A DNA stretch of 5,600 nt, from positions 1 to 5,600 of the forward strand of contig JALHVH010000461.1 in assembly GCA_022867105.1 (NCBI GenBank). The letters run 5' to 3'. Positions 5,399 through 5,600 of this stretch are shown here, in pieces. Under the pieces are notes generated by a model. That model was not told where the DNA came from and ran no database searches. It was given only the letters and a program-made list of their open reading frames with translations. The first letter of the stretch is position 1; every line of letters starts with the position of its first letter. Origin of the DNA: Candidatus Aminicenantota bacterium. Its GTDB lineage: Bacteria; Acidobacteriota; Aminicenantia; Aminicenantales; Saccharicenantaceae. The translations under genes and the position numbers were made by a program.

Positions 5399-5548
5399 AT
5401 GCCCGAATATTCGATTTCGCAGCTCGGCAAGTTCGAAGAATGCGCGCTTCAGTACAAGTTCATCTATGTGGACGGGATCAAACGGGAGCTCAAGGCCTAC
5501 ATCAACACCGAAAAGCGCTATACGGTGACGCTGAAGGAAGAATCCTAG
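5399..5548 (+). pseudogene. Truncated start of a PD-(D/E)XK (RecB/Cas4-like) nuclease gene
   Basis: The 49-codon frame begins at the ATG at 5399 with a G-rich ribosome site 7 nt upstream (5385-5391) and ends at TAG 5546-5548. Residues 1-30 (MPEYSISQLGKFEECALQYK, then FIYVDGIKRE) match the familiar opening of PD-(D/E)XK superfamily nucleases, which usually reads like YSxSxLxxFExCPxxYKFxYxDxIKRE and is followed by some 200 or more residues with the nuclease core. Here C15 is followed by A rather than the usual P, and after residue 30 the sequence changes to an unfamiliar tail, LKAYINTEKRYTVTLKEES. The core residues, including the histidine, aspartate and ExK of the active site, are absent. The simplest reading is an internal deletion that fused the start of the gene to other coding sequence. 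It could also be a small expressed protein. Confidence 0.6.
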
Positions 5549-5600
5549 TCGCGAGAATCCAACCTAGCCTCTTACGTCCTTATCATATAGAGGCAAAAAA

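Noticed and set aside
5567..5594. GCCTCT/AGAGGC inverted repeat followed by six A at the right edge
   Set aside because: The stem is 6 bp with a 16-base loop and the tract is A, not T, on the plus strand. On the minus strand the T run precedes the stem. It is not a terminator, and the window ends before anything else can be judged.
1..5600. CRISPR array, tRNA or rRNA genes, insertion sequence or phage genes
   Set aside because: No regularly spaced repeats of CRISPR type, no tRNA cloverleaf or rRNA sequence, and no transposase or integrase motifs were seen on either strand.

Overview
The window joins two kinds of sequence. Bases 1 to about 3225 are GC-rich and carry two large minus-strand genes for exported proteins that I do not recognise, in one operon. 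Bases from about 3240 to the right edge are visibly less GC-rich and carry a compact set of small accessory genes: an XRE-type regulator with an ImmA/IrrE-type metallopeptidase (plus strand), an AbrB/MazE-type antitoxin with a RelE-type toxin (minus strand), and the broken start of a PD-(D/E)XK nuclease gene (plus strand). The organism is a bacterium with ordinary sigma-70-like promoters, strong AAGGAG ribosome binding sites and GC-rich core genes. An environmental lineage such as Acidobacteriota/Aminicenantes would fit, but that is only an impression; no rRNA or taxonomic marker is present.

Layout, left to right. 1-861 (minus): secreted protein with a clear signal peptide, whose C-terminus lies outside the window. 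885-3065 (minus): 726-residue exported protein with an N-terminal jelly-roll-like module. A middle region of it seems related to the smaller protein. The 487 bp between 3066 and 3552 hold no gene. They contain a leader with two competing hairpins (3072-3118), a dyad at the likely transcription start (3171-3194), a consensus promoter for the secreted operon (3195-3224), one copy of a ~107 bp repeat (3247-3353), a 9-bp inverted repeat (arms 3353-3361 and 3396-3404), and the promoter/operator of the XRE gene (3490-3527). I see nothing convincing in 3405-3489. XRE (3553-3927) and ImmA (3939-4565) follow as a two-gene unit, closed by a second copy of the repeat (4572-4681) in the same orientation. 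Convergent to it lie relE-like (4701-4979) and abrB-like (4976-5239), with a promoter and three tandem 8-mers upstream. At the right edge a perfect TATAAT precedes a 49-codon remnant of a RecB/Cas4-like nuclease.

How the genes may work together. By family knowledge, an XRE repressor is often inactivated by its partner ImmA/IrrE peptidase; here the likely operator overlaps the repressor's own -10 element, which fits an autoregulated stress switch. The AbrB-type antitoxin probably neutralises the RelE-type toxin and represses its own promoter through the 8-mer array. The most unusual item is that the XRE-ImmA pair is bracketed by two copies of a structured ~107-110 bp repeat, which makes it look like a discrete cassette. 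No phage, integrase or transposase gene is visible.
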